Shown: positions 7,637 through 15,410 of the stretch, in pieces
Numbering within the stretch: the first letter of the stretch is position 1
Layout of the letters: every line of letters begins with the position of its first letter
Source of the DNA: Clostridia bacterium
GTDB taxonomy: Bacteria; Bacillota; Clostridia; Christensenellales; Aristaeellaceae
NCBI GenBank assembly: GCA_017431005.1
Contig: JAFRLY010000057.1
Location: 62,001 to 126,000 of the forward strand
Direction: 5' to 3'
Length of the DNA stretch: 64,000 bases
Program-made: the position numbers and the translations under genes
Notes under the pieces: generated by a model
What the model was told of the DNA's origin: nothing
The model's input: only the letters and a program-made list of their open reading frames with translations
Database searches by the model: none

Positions 7637-10066
7637 ATGAAGAAACTCTCTCTGATCCTGGCCATCGTCATGTTGATGAGCTGCGTGTCCGGCGCTTTTG
7701 CGGAAGAACCCGTAGGCGCGAACCAGGTAATGGACGTGCGCGCTCAGGAAGTGGATGAGGAAGCCGCCGCGGCTGAAGAAGCACGTCTCGAGAGCGACTG
7801 CGCCTTCTCCGTCATCGAAGCGGATGAAACCACCGGCCAGAAGAAACTGTCCTACATCGAGGGCGTCACCGCCATTCTGGAGGTGGACGGCCTCAAATTC
7901 AAGGATCTGAACAAGAACGGCGCCCTGGACGTGTATGAGGACTGGCGCGTGGACACCGACACCCGCGTGGCCGACCTTATCAGCCAGATGACTCCCGAAG
8001 AAGAAGTGGGCCTGCTGTTCTGCGTGAACACCCAGCTGGCGGACGCCGCCCAGATGGTACGGGAATACGCCCTGACCTGCCAGCTGTTCAACCTGAACGG
8101 CACCCCCATCACCATCACCAACACGCTGAATAACCTGCAAGCCGATGCGGAAGCGGAGCGCCTGGGCGTGCCCATGGTGTTCACCTCCGACCGTGAGTAC
8201 AACTCCTTCGGCGGCTACATCGACAAGGCCCACGAGGGCTTCGGTACTGCCAACGACCCCGAACTGGCCTACGAGCTGGCCTGCTTCTACGGCAAAGCCA
8301 TGCGAGCCGTGGGCATCCACGTGACCTTCGAGCCCTATGCCGAGGAGATCGGCGCTCAGTACGGCGAGAACCCCGAATACCTCGCCGCCATCGCTCATGA
8401 GGAGATCCGCGGCCTGGAAGAAAACGGCCTGGCCTCCTGCACCAAGCACTGGATCGGCCGCGGCGGCGACTCCTCCTTCGGCAGCGCCCGCTCTGTGGCC
8501 CAGAACTTTGAAAACTGGATGGTGGGCTGGAAGGCCGCCCTGTCCGCCGGCTCTGAATGGGTCATGACCAACTGCGGCGGCACCGGCATCACGAACACTG
8601 TCGACGTCAAGTGGGACAAAACCACCATGGACTACCTGCGCAAGGAGATCGGCTTCCAGGGCGTAGTGGTCACCGACTGGTGGGCCCTGGGCGGCGGTCC
8701 CAACAACCCCGGCCGCATGAGCGGCATCACCCCCGAAGGCGTTGATCTGAGCCAGCAGTCCATTGCCTGGCTGTACAATGAAGCCCTGGCCAACGGCACC
8801 GACATGTTCGGCTCCGGCTCCATGATCCGCGATTACAGTAACTGGGAGCAGTCCCCCTCCTCCAACTATCCCCAGGCGATTATTGACGGTCTGGCTTCCG
8901 GCGAGGTGGACAAGGCCAACGTGGATCAGGCTGCAACCCGGATCCTCCGGTTCAAGTTCAACAAGGATCTGTTTGAGAATCCCTACTGCGACGTGAAGGC
9001 CGCGGTTGAGCTGTGCGCCAGCGCCGAGTGGGCCGCCAACCCCACCCCCATCACCAACGACGAGGAGCTGCGTGCCGCCCGGAATCCCATCGAAGTGGAA
9101 CTGACCGAGAAGCTGCAGGCCAAGAGCGCCGTGCTGGTCAAAAACGACAATAACCTGCTGCCTCTGGCGAAGGATGTCAAAGTGTATGTGGAAGCCAGCA
9201 GCAAGGACGCTGCGGAAGCCTATAAGAAGTACTTCGCCGAAAAAGGCGCGACTGTCGTGGAAGAAATGGAAGACGCCGACGTGGTGGTGGGCGACTTTGG
9301 TACCATCAACGACGCCACCGAGCTCTTCATCGAGGACGCGCAGGACGCTGAAAAGCCCATCGTGCTGAGCCTGAACGGCACCAAACCCACTCAGTATGCC
9401 ATCGAAAGCGCCGATGCGCTCCTGTACCTGAGCTACAGCCAGGGCGCTGACCACGGTTCCACCGAGGGCGGCTTCATCACCGGCACCGCTCCCTGGATCT
9501 ATGCCGATCTGATCTTCGGCGACCGCGAGCCCGGCGGCGTGATCAACAAGGAAATCGCCCGCGACACCGTGGCGGATAACGAGCAGTGGAAAGACCTGGC
9601 CGGCGATCAGGGCGCTTCTCCCTATGTGCGTCTGATGGTGCAGGCCACCATGGAAGACGATCCCAACCATGCTTCTCCCAACAACTGGGGCGATCCGCTG
9701 GTGACCTACCAGTTCGGCATGAGCTACGGCAAGGATCCTGAATTCAAGTATTCCTGCCTGATCCTGCCCATGGCCCAGGAGACCGTGGAAGTGGAATCCG
9801 GCTCCTCCACCAGCACCCAGACCACCGTGTGGAACCAGGCCAAAGCCGGCGAACCCTTCACCGTCTACTGCCTGCTGCGCAACACCGGCGCGGATGGCCT
9901 CACCACTGCCCAGGCCAGGGTGAACGGCGAAGTGGCGGCTGAAAAGATCATGACCGTTGAAGGCGGCTCCTGGCGCGTAGTACAGATGGATATCACCGTA
10001 GACGCTCCCGGCGAATACACCATCGAAATCGGCGACGCCGTCAACACCATCAAGATCGCCGAATAA
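7637..10066 (+). CDS. Secreted GH3-family beta-glycosidase
   Basis: The 809-residue protein is a paralogue of the genes at 1 and 1360. It has a signal peptide ending near AFA (residues ~20-22) and an extra ~40-residue acidic, Glu/Ala-rich segment before the barrel. The LNKNGALDVYEDW turn is shared with the paralogue. The barrel has CTKH near residue 275 and VVTDWW with the expected nucleophile Asp347. A GH3 C-terminal domain and a beta-sandwich tail ending TIKIAE follow. Ribosome binding site AAAGGAG lies before ATG. Proline and alanine codons are strongly biased to CCC and GCC, as expected of a highly expressed gene. Substrate is unknown; the several secreted paralogues suggest related but distinct linkages. 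Confidence 0.88.
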   Translation: MKKLSLILAIVMLMSCVSGAFAEEPVGANQVMDVRAQEVDEEAAAAEEARLESDCAFSVIEADETTGQKKLSYIEGVTAILEVDGLKFKDLNKNGALDVYEDWRVDTDTRVADLISQMTPEEEVGLLFCVNTQLADAAQMVREYALTCQLFNLNGTPITITNTLNNLQADAEAERLGVPMVFTSDREYNSFGGYIDKAHEGFGTANDPELAYELACFYGKAMRAVGIHVTFEPYAEEIGAQYGENPEYLAAIAHEEIRGLEENGLASCTKHWIGRGGDSSFGSARSVAQNFENWMVGWKAALSAGSEWVMTNCGGTGITNTVDVKWDKTTMDYLRKEIGFQGVVVTDWWALGGGPNNPGRMSGITPEGVDLSQQSIAWLYNEALANGTDMFGSGSMIRDYSNWEQSPSSNYPQAIIDGLASGEVDKANVDQAATRILRFKFNKDLFENPYCDVKAAVELCASAEWAANPTPITNDEELRAARNPIEVELTEKLQAKSAVLVKNDNNLLPLAKDVKVYVEASSKDAAEAYKKYFAEKGATVVEEMEDADVVVGDFGTINDATELFIEDAQDAEKPIVLSLNGTKPTQYAIESADALLYLSYSQGADHGSTEGGFITGTAPWIYADLIFGDREPGGVINKEIARDTVADNEQWKDLAGDQGASPYVRLMVQATMEDDPNHASPNNWGDPLVTYQFGMSYGKDPEFKYSCLILPMAQETVEVESGSSTSTQTTVWNQAKAGEPFTVYCLLRNTGADGLTTAQARVNGEVAAEKIMTVEGGSWRVVQMDITVDAPGEYTIEIGDAVNTIKIAE

Positions 10067-10087
10067 CCCATAAACCGCAAAACAACC

Positions 10088-10124
10088 GCCCGGCAGCAGG
10101 CCAATCCCTGCTGCCGGGCTTTTG
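10088..10124 (+). terminator. Rho-independent terminator after the third GH3 gene
   Basis: A perfect 13-bp stem (GCCCGGCAGCAGG / CCTGCTGCCGGGC, loop CCAATC) is followed by TTTT. Only 31 bases separate it from the next start codon, so that gene has little room for its own promoter and may rely on read-through. Confidence 0.92.
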
Positions 10125-10155
10125 CTGAAATGCTGCCAAAGGAGAGAATGATCCA

Positions 10156-12279
10156 ATGTTAAAAAAATGTTTGGCCCTGCTGTTCGCTGCCGTATTCCTG
10201 CTGTCGATGATGACGGCGGCATATTCCGAGGCAATTTCCCGTCCCGCCCCTGAGGTGATCGAAGGGGAAAAGTACGTGAGTGATCATCTGCCCGGGGCCT
10301 CCGCGCTGTACGTTTCCGGACAGCAGGTGACGCTGGACGGGGCTTCCTTCTATGGCGCCGGGTACGCCGATGACGAGGAAATTACCGCCCAGATTCCCAA
10401 CCAGTACGGCCTTTGCGCCGTCGTGCTGGCAGCGGGGCAGGGAACGGAAGTTACCCTGAACAGCCCCTCCATCGTTTCTGATCCCGAAAGCTACGCCAAC
10501 GGCGTCTTTTCCGCTGCCATGGCGAAGATCACGGTCAACGGAGGCACCATCGACACGGATAATTCCTCCGGCCACGGCGTGGACGCCACCTACATGGGCC
10601 GGGTGTATATCAATGATACCGTGATCCATACCCGCGGTGAAACCTCCGGGGCGCTGGCTACCGATTTCGGCGGCGGCTTCGTGATCGGCGGGCGGCTGGA
10701 CTGCACCACAGAAGGGGGCAGCTCACCGGGCATCTTCTGCGCCGGTTCTTCCATCTTCCTGCTGAAGGATTCCACCTTTAACACGGCCAAAGCCACCGGC
10801 ATCGTGGTGGCGCACGACCACGCCGCCGTGGTGCTGGATCACTGCGAAGTCAATGCCGCGGGAACGGCTGTCAATGGCTTGCAGGCTCTGCCCAACGCAG
10901 CGTCTTCCGACGGCAGCACGTTCTATGCCTTTGGCGGAAAGCTCATCAGCCGGACAGGCGCCGTAATCGGAGAATCCGGCGGCAGAACAGCGGTCAGCCT
11001 GATCGGTGCGGAATGTGCGGGCGGCAGTGAAAACGCCATTGCCTGCAAAAGCGCCGGCATTCTGACCGTCAATCTTTGGGATACAGAATTGGCAGGGAAT
11101 ATCGACTGTGCGGAGGGCTGCTCCGTCACCGTGAACCTCTATGCCGGCGGCAGGCTCAGCGGAGAAGTGACGGGCGAAGGGCAAGTGGAAATCCGTGTCT
11201 ATGACGGCGGCGAATACACCGGCAGCTTTGCAGCGGCAAAAGGAGGCACAGGCGAAGCGGCCCCTGCGTTGGGCAGCTTCGATGACTATCTGATCAGCTG
11301 CTGGGCTTCCGGCTCCTCCACCTGGACGGAAAGCAGGGCTCAGGAGTATGTCAGCAATTATGAAACTAAAATCGTCGAAAACTCTGCCGCTGCATTGGTG
11401 ACTGCCGGCGCGGCGGCGGCGCCGTACGATCCGGCGGTTTACAATCCTTCCGAAAACGGCGTGGATCTGAGCCTGCTGAACGTGGGCGGCGCTCATGGAT
11501 TTACTGTGTCGGAAATTTTTGGCGGCAGCCAGTCTGGCAAAAAAACCGGCGGGAAGTCCGGCGGCAAGCCTTCCGTGTCCGGAAAACGCCCGGAAAAAGA
11601 CAATTCCTCCTCCGTAATCGATACGATCCTGAACGTGGGTACTACCCAGGCGTTTGTGGATGATGCCGTTCCTGTTGATGATCTGAAAACCATCCTGCAG
11701 GCCGGCCTGTCTGCCGCAAGCGCCATCAATCAACAGCCCTGGTATTTCGTTGCTGTGACGAATCAGGAGCTGATGAGCGAGATCACGGGCTCCGGCACGG
11801 GCACGGTGCCCTCCGTTCCCTCCACAGAAAGTGATAACAGCAGTTTCGCTCCCAGTGAGGGCGGCAGCGCCGGGGAAGGTTTTGCTCCCAGCGAAGGAAA
11901 CAGCTTCGGCCCCAGCGAAGGCGGGCCGGCAATGCCCACGTCTGCCGGCGGAGCAAAAGCCGGATTGGGTGATTCGCCCGCCGCCATCATCATTTACCGC
12001 AATGATGGCACCAGCTCCCCCAACGCGGACTTTGACTGCGGCCTGGCGACGCAAAACATGGTGATCGCTGCCGCGTCCCTGGGTTATGGCGTCAAGATTG
12101 TTTCCTCTCCCACCATGACGCTGAATGGTGCAGATCACGATGCGCTTTGTGAGAAGATGGGTATTGATCAGTCTCTGGAGGCCGTCGCCGTTTTGCTGAT
12201 CGGCCATGCCGACACAGATGCCGTCTCCGGCGCCACTGCCAGGGAAACGCTGGAAACCCGCACCGTCATCATAGAGTAA
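10156..12279 (+). CDS. Secreted beta-helix protein with nitroreductase-like C-terminal domain and SGAT flavinylation-like motif
   Basis: This 707-residue protein has a signal peptide (cleavage near AYS, residue 23). Residues ~40-370 form repeated short beta strands typical of a right-handed parallel beta-helix. After a Lys/Gly/Ser linker, residues ~490-707 resemble the nitroreductase fold: a DAVPVDDLKTILQAG helix, NQQPWYFVAV, and LATQNMVIAAASLGYGV. A Ser/Gly/Pro low-complexity insert splits it. The Arg-Arg-Ser that normally opens the family and holds FMN phosphate reads TTQAF. The tail carries DAVSGAT (residues 688-694), which fits the Dxx[ST]GAT consensus where ApbE attaches FMN to Thr. This suggests a covalent flavin outside the cell. 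Function is unknown. Confidence 0.8.
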   Translation: MLKKCLALLFAAVFLLSMMTAAYSEAISRPAPEVIEGEKYVSDHLPGASALYVSGQQVTLDGASFYGAGYADDEEITAQIPNQYGLCAVVLAAGQGTEVTLNSPSIVSDPESYANGVFSAAMAKITVNGGTIDTDNSSGHGVDATYMGRVYINDTVIHTRGETSGALATDFGGGFVIGGRLDCTTEGGSSPGIFCAGSSIFLLKDSTFNTAKATGIVVAHDHAAVVLDHCEVNAAGTAVNGLQALPNAASSDGSTFYAFGGKLISRTGAVIGESGGRTAVSLIGAECAGGSENAIACKSAGILTVNLWDTELAGNIDCAEGCSVTVNLYAGGRLSGEVTGEGQVEIRVYDGGEYTGSFAAAKGGTGEAAPALGSFDDYLISCWASGSSTWTESRAQEYVSNYETKIVENSAAALVTAGAAAAPYDPAVYNPSENGVDLSLLNVGGAHGFTVSEIFGGSQSGKKTGGKSGGKPSVSGKRPEKDNSSSVIDTILNVGTTQAFVDDAVPVDDLKTILQAGLSAASAINQQPWYFVAVTNQELMSEITGSGTGTVPSVPSTESDNSSFAPSEGGSAGEGFAPSEGNSFGPSEGGPAMPTSAGGAKAGLGDSPAAIIIYRNDGTSSPNADFDCGLATQNMVIAAASLGYGVKIVSSPTMTLNGADHDALCEKMGIDQSLEAVAVLLIGHADTDAVSGATARETLETRTVIIE

Positions 12280-12351
12280 TAAGCTGTCATGATGAAAAGC
12301 CGCCTTCGGAGATCAGAATCCGGAAATGATGCATCCAAAGGCACGCTGAAT

Positions 12352-12393
12352 AAAAAGCCGGGCCGGAACCCTTTATCAGGTTCCGGTCCGGCT
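12352..12393. terminator. Bidirectional terminator between convergent genes
   Basis: The arms AGCCGGGCCGGAACC and GGTTCCGGTCCGGCT (one mismatch) enclose CTTTATCA. AAAAA on the left gives a T run for the minus-strand lepB operon; the plus-strand side has only a weak T tract. Confidence 0.85.
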
Positions 12394-12409
12394 CATTCTG
12401 TATCTGTGC

Positions 12410-13327
12410 TTATTGCACTCCACGGATTTTGTTGAAGGGGAACAGAACGGTCCGCACATGGCCCACGATCATATCCCGGGTGATCGGGCCCTGGGAGCGG
12501 CTGTCGTTGGAATTGTTCCGGTGGTCGCCCATCACGAAGAAATAATCCTCCTGCACCGTGAAGGTTTTCTTCGCCAGGTCCGCCAGCATCTCCTCCGCGT
12601 TGGCGGAGGTCACGGTCGTTCCGTCGTAGGTGATGCCGCCGTTTCCGGTAACCTCCATGGCTTTGCCGTCCGCGTCCTTCACGGTGATGCCGTTCCGCAT
12701 GCCCCGGAAATTCCATTCCTTATCGTTCAGGAAGAGCGCATAGCCGTTTTCGGTCTCCCGGATCGTCAGCGTGTCGCCCTTTCCGGGCACGGTGAAGGCG
12801 TCAAAGGTGTTCAGGCTGCCCGTCCGGTAATCGTCGCTGACGTAGCTTTCGGCATACTGCTCGTCGTTCACGAACAGAATGCCGTTGTTCAGCTCCAGGG
12901 TATCCCCCGGCAGGCCGATCACGCGCTTGACGAAATTGAGATCTCCCCGGCCCGGATAGCGGCAGATGACCACGTCAAAGCGGTTCGGATTCCCGCCCAG
13001 GGTGAACCGGGGCGCCTGCTCCTTGACTTCGTCGCTCTGCCAGGGGAAGCTCAGCCAGGTGGAGGAGTAATCAAACTTGGTCACAAACATGATTTCCCCA
13101 TCCGCCAGCGTATCGTTCATCGAAGCGCCGTCCACCCGTACCGGCTCAAAAATCACGGTGCGGATCACAAGCGCGGCGGCCACCGCCACCAGAATCGTCA
13201 GAATCCAGCTGAGAATTTCAAGTCCCAAAGGCCTTTTTTCCTTCTTCTTTTTATTATCCGCCGGTGTTTCCGGCTGCTGACCTGTCAGTTCTCCGGCCAG
13301 CTGTCCCTGTTTTTCCTGCTGATCCAT
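12410..13327 (-). CDS. lepB: Signal peptidase I
   Basis: This 305-residue membrane protease cleaves Sec signal peptides on the outer face of the membrane. A Lys-rich cytoplasmic tail precedes one membrane helix (~37-60). The catalytic GASMNDTL box has Ser69, and NFVKRVIGLPGD has general-base Lys134. The GDHRNNSNDSR box lies near the C-terminus. About 90 residues inserted between the Lys and GDHR boxes make it longer than the common ~180-residue Gram-positive form. It is the last gene of the minus-strand operon; it starts four bases after the TPR gene stop codon. Confidence 0.95.
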   Translation of the reverse strand: MDQQEKQGQLAGELTGQQPETPADNKKKKEKRPLGLEILSWILTILVAVAAALVIRTVIFEPVRVDGASMNDTLADGEIMFVTKFDYSSTWLSFPWQSDEVKEQAPRFTLGGNPNRFDVVICRYPGRGDLNFVKRVIGLPGDTLELNNGILFVNDEQYAESYVSDDYRTGSLNTFDAFTVPGKGDTLTIRETENGYALFLNDKEWNFRGMRNGITVKDADGKAMEVTGNGGITYDGTTVTSANAEEMLADLAKKTFTVQEDYFFVMGDHRNNSNDSRSQGPITRDMIVGHVRTVLFPFNKIRGVQ

Positions 13328-13331
13328 GTCG

Positions 13332-14225
13332 TTATACTCCCTTCAGCGCGGCGATTTCCTTCTGTATGGCTTCCTGGCCGCAGTAGTTCAGCGGAGAGAA
13401 GCGGCCCTCCGCCGCCTTCTGCAGCTTTTCCAGGGCCGCAGCCTTGTTGCCGGCCTCCAGATCGTACCGGCTCAGGAAATACAGCGTGTCAATCTGGCTG
13501 TCCTTGATGGCCAGCGCCTTCTCAAACCAGGGCTTCGCGCCTGCACGGTCTCCCAGCACCCGGTACAGGAACTGGCCGAGATTGTCGAGGCACACGGAAT
13601 CCTCATCGTCGTATTCCACGGCGCTGCGCACAAATTCCTCCGCCTTCTTTTTGCCCGCTTCCCAGGCTTCCTCCGGTGTCAGCGGCTTTTCCGCCGGATT
13701 CTCCGGCTGTTCCGTCAGCGCGGTTTCCGGCGCCGGGTTCTCCGGCTGCTCTTCCTCCGGCTGCGCCGCGTCCGTTTCCTCCGGCTGCGCCGCGTCCGTT
13801 TCCTCCGGCTGCTCAGCAGGCTTCATGGCCTCAAAATCCGGCCTGTTGGCTGCGTCATACTTCTCCACATAGAGATATCCCAGGGTCTGATAGAGCAGGC
13901 CGGTCTTCGTCTTCCGGAACTGCTGCTCCAGCACGTCAATTCCCTTGTCCAGATTGCCCAAACGGAAGCAGCAGGCCGCGTAGTCCACCAGCAGGGTGGT
14001 GCGCTGCTCCTGAGACATGGGCGCCTTCTGATGCTTGACCAGGAAGTCCTTGGCCTTCTGATACTGTCCTTCCCGGATAATCAGCAGCGCGTAGGCCAGA
14101 TTGTAGCGCGGATCGTTCACGCCCTCCTGAAAAGCCTCTTCATACAGGCGGATGGCTTCCTGCTTCTCGCCCTTCTGCTGCAGGCGGTAGGCCTTGTTCG
14201 CCTTGACCGTTGAAAAAATACCCAT
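13332..14225 (-). CDS. TPR-repeat protein with Glu/Pro-rich linker
   Basis: The 297-residue protein has no signal peptide. Residues ~1-125 and ~190-290 show helical TPR pairs (YNLAYALLIIREGQY, YFLSRYDLEAGNKAAAL). Between them is a Glu/Pro/Ala-rich low-complexity linker coded by a 24-bp tandem repeat. TPR proteins scaffold protein complexes; no partner can be named from sequence. It sits between mrfB (12-base gap) and lepB (4-base gap). Confidence 0.8.
   Translation of the reverse strand: MGIFSTVKANKAYRLQQKGEKQEAIRLYEEAFQEGVNDPRYNLAYALLIIREGQYQKAKDFLVKHQKAPMSQEQRTTLLVDYAACCFRLGNLDKGIDVLEQQFRKTKTGLLYQTLGYLYVEKYDAANRPDFEAMKPAEQPEETDAAQPEETDAAQPEEEQPENPAPETALTEQPENPAEKPLTPEEAWEAGKKKAEEFVRSAVEYDDEDSVCLDNLGQFLYRVLGDRAGAKPWFEKALAIKDSQIDTLYFLSRYDLEAGNKAAALEKLQKAAEGRFSPLNYCGQEAIQKEIAALKGV
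13753..13812. repeat. 24-bp in-frame tandem repeat in the TPR gene
   Basis: Two perfect 24-bp copies (13753-13776 and 13777-13800) and a 12-bp partial third copy encode the PEETDAAQ repeats of the linker. In-frame copy-number change would alter only linker length. Confidence 0.85.
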
Positions 14226-14237
14226 GCGTTCGTCTCC

Positions 14238-15410
14238 TTATTCCCGCGGCGCCGCGTCCTCCCGGGCTTCAAGCGCCCGGATTCTGCGCCGCAGGCGCTG
14301 ATGCCGGTATTGTAACTCTTTTTCCCATTCTTGTACAGTCTGATCCTCCCGGATCACCGGCTCGCTGAGCCGGGCGAGAGCCTTTTCCGTCCAGGCCAGC
14401 GCGGCCCGCGGGTCCTTCCGGACGTGCTCCTCATACTTGGCCAGCTCCACCAGCGGCCGGATGCCGCCCCTGCTGGTCCGCGCCATTTCCTGCCAGATGC
14501 GGGCCGCCTCCTCCCGGTTTCCGGCCCGCCGCCAGCTGCCCGCCAGCGCGGCGGAAGCCGCCGGCGCCATCTTTCCCCGGGCCGCCAGGCGGTAGCAGTC
14601 CCTCGCCCGTTCCGGATGGTTGCTTCTCTCCAGGGCCCGCCCCATGGAATAGACATCCTCGCTGAACCGGATTTTCTCCGGGTGCCGGTAAAGCTCCGCC
14701 ATATGGTTCAGCAGCACGCACAGGCTGATGATATCCTGCGCGTTGTGCTTCAGAATATCCTCCAGCAGGTACTCATTTTTCGTCTTCAGATAGTCAAAAT
14801 ACCTCTGGGGCACCAGGCTTCCCGGCAGGTCCTCCTCCCGGGGCTGCCCCAGAATCACTTCCTCCAGCCGGCTCAGGTTGCACCGGCCCAGCCGCAGCTT
14901 CCACAGCCTCCGGCTCATGTGCAGCAGGTCCAGATGCGGCAGATCCAGACATCCGCGGTCCATCCTGTTCATCAGGAACCGGCCTTCCAGCAGCGGCACG
15001 TCGAAGGTGCTCCCGTTGAAGGTGCACAGCGCGTCAAAGCGCTCCAGCCCGGCTGCCACATGCTTCAGCAGGAAGGGCTCCTCCGGATAGTCCCGCATCA
15101 GAAACTGGTGTACCTCAAACCCTTCGTCCGTCAGCCAGCCCATACCGACCAGGAACGCGACCGTTCCGCTGCCTCCCAGTCCCGTCGTTTCCGTATCCAG
15201 GTACAGAATCCTGCGGGGATCCAGATCCGCGGGGATTTCCTTGCCGCTCATCAGCGCCAGGGTCTCCCCCGTCAGCTCCAGCGCGCCGGGAAAGTCCTCC
15301 GCCGGACGGTATACCGCCAGATGGCGGCAGTCCGTCTCCGTCCGGGTGTTCTCCGGCCGCTTCGCGCCGCTGCTGCCTCCGACGGCCCGCAGCTTCTCCA
15401 TCAGATTCAT
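14238..15410 (-). CDS. mrfB: DEDD-type exonuclease MrfB (YprB-like)
   Basis: The 390-residue protein has an RNase H-like 3'-5' exonuclease domain in residues ~60-240: YLDTETTG supplies the first Asp and Glu, FNGSTFDVPLL the second Asp, and HNAQD the last His/Asp pair. The C-terminal ~150 residues are helical, TPR-like. In Bacillus subtilis MrfA and MrfB act together in repair of mitomycin C lesions. The start is set at 15410 because its ATG overlaps the mrfA TGA by four bases (ATGA); a longer in-frame extension would run 28 codons into mrfA and lacks such coupling. Confidence 0.88.
   Translation of the reverse strand: MNLMEKLRAVGGSSGAKRPENTRTETDCRHLAVYRPAEDFPGALELTGETLALMSGKEIPADLDPRRILYLDTETTGLGGSGTVAFLVGMGWLTDEGFEVHQFLMRDYPEEPFLLKHVAAGLERFDALCTFNGSTFDVPLLEGRFLMNRMDRGCLDLPHLDLLHMSRRLWKLRLGRCNLSRLEEVILGQPREEDLPGSLVPQRYFDYLKTKNEYLLEDILKHNAQDIISLCVLLNHMAELYRHPEKIRFSEDVYSMGRALERSNHPERARDCYRLAARGKMAPAASAALAGSWRRAGNREEAARIWQEMARTSRGGIRPLVELAKYEEHVRKDPRAALAWTEKALARLSEPVIREDQTVQEWEKELQYRHQRLRRRIRALEAREDAAPRE

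Noticed and set aside
7535-10234. 899-codon antisense frame across the GH3 gene at 7637
   Set aside because: The length comes from strong GCC/CCC codon bias that avoids antisense stops. It crosses the 10088 terminator and overlaps a protein with clear GH3 motifs.
13753-13812. Phase-variation switch in the TPR gene repeat
   Set aside because: The repeat unit is 24 bp, a multiple of three, so copy change would not shift the frame.
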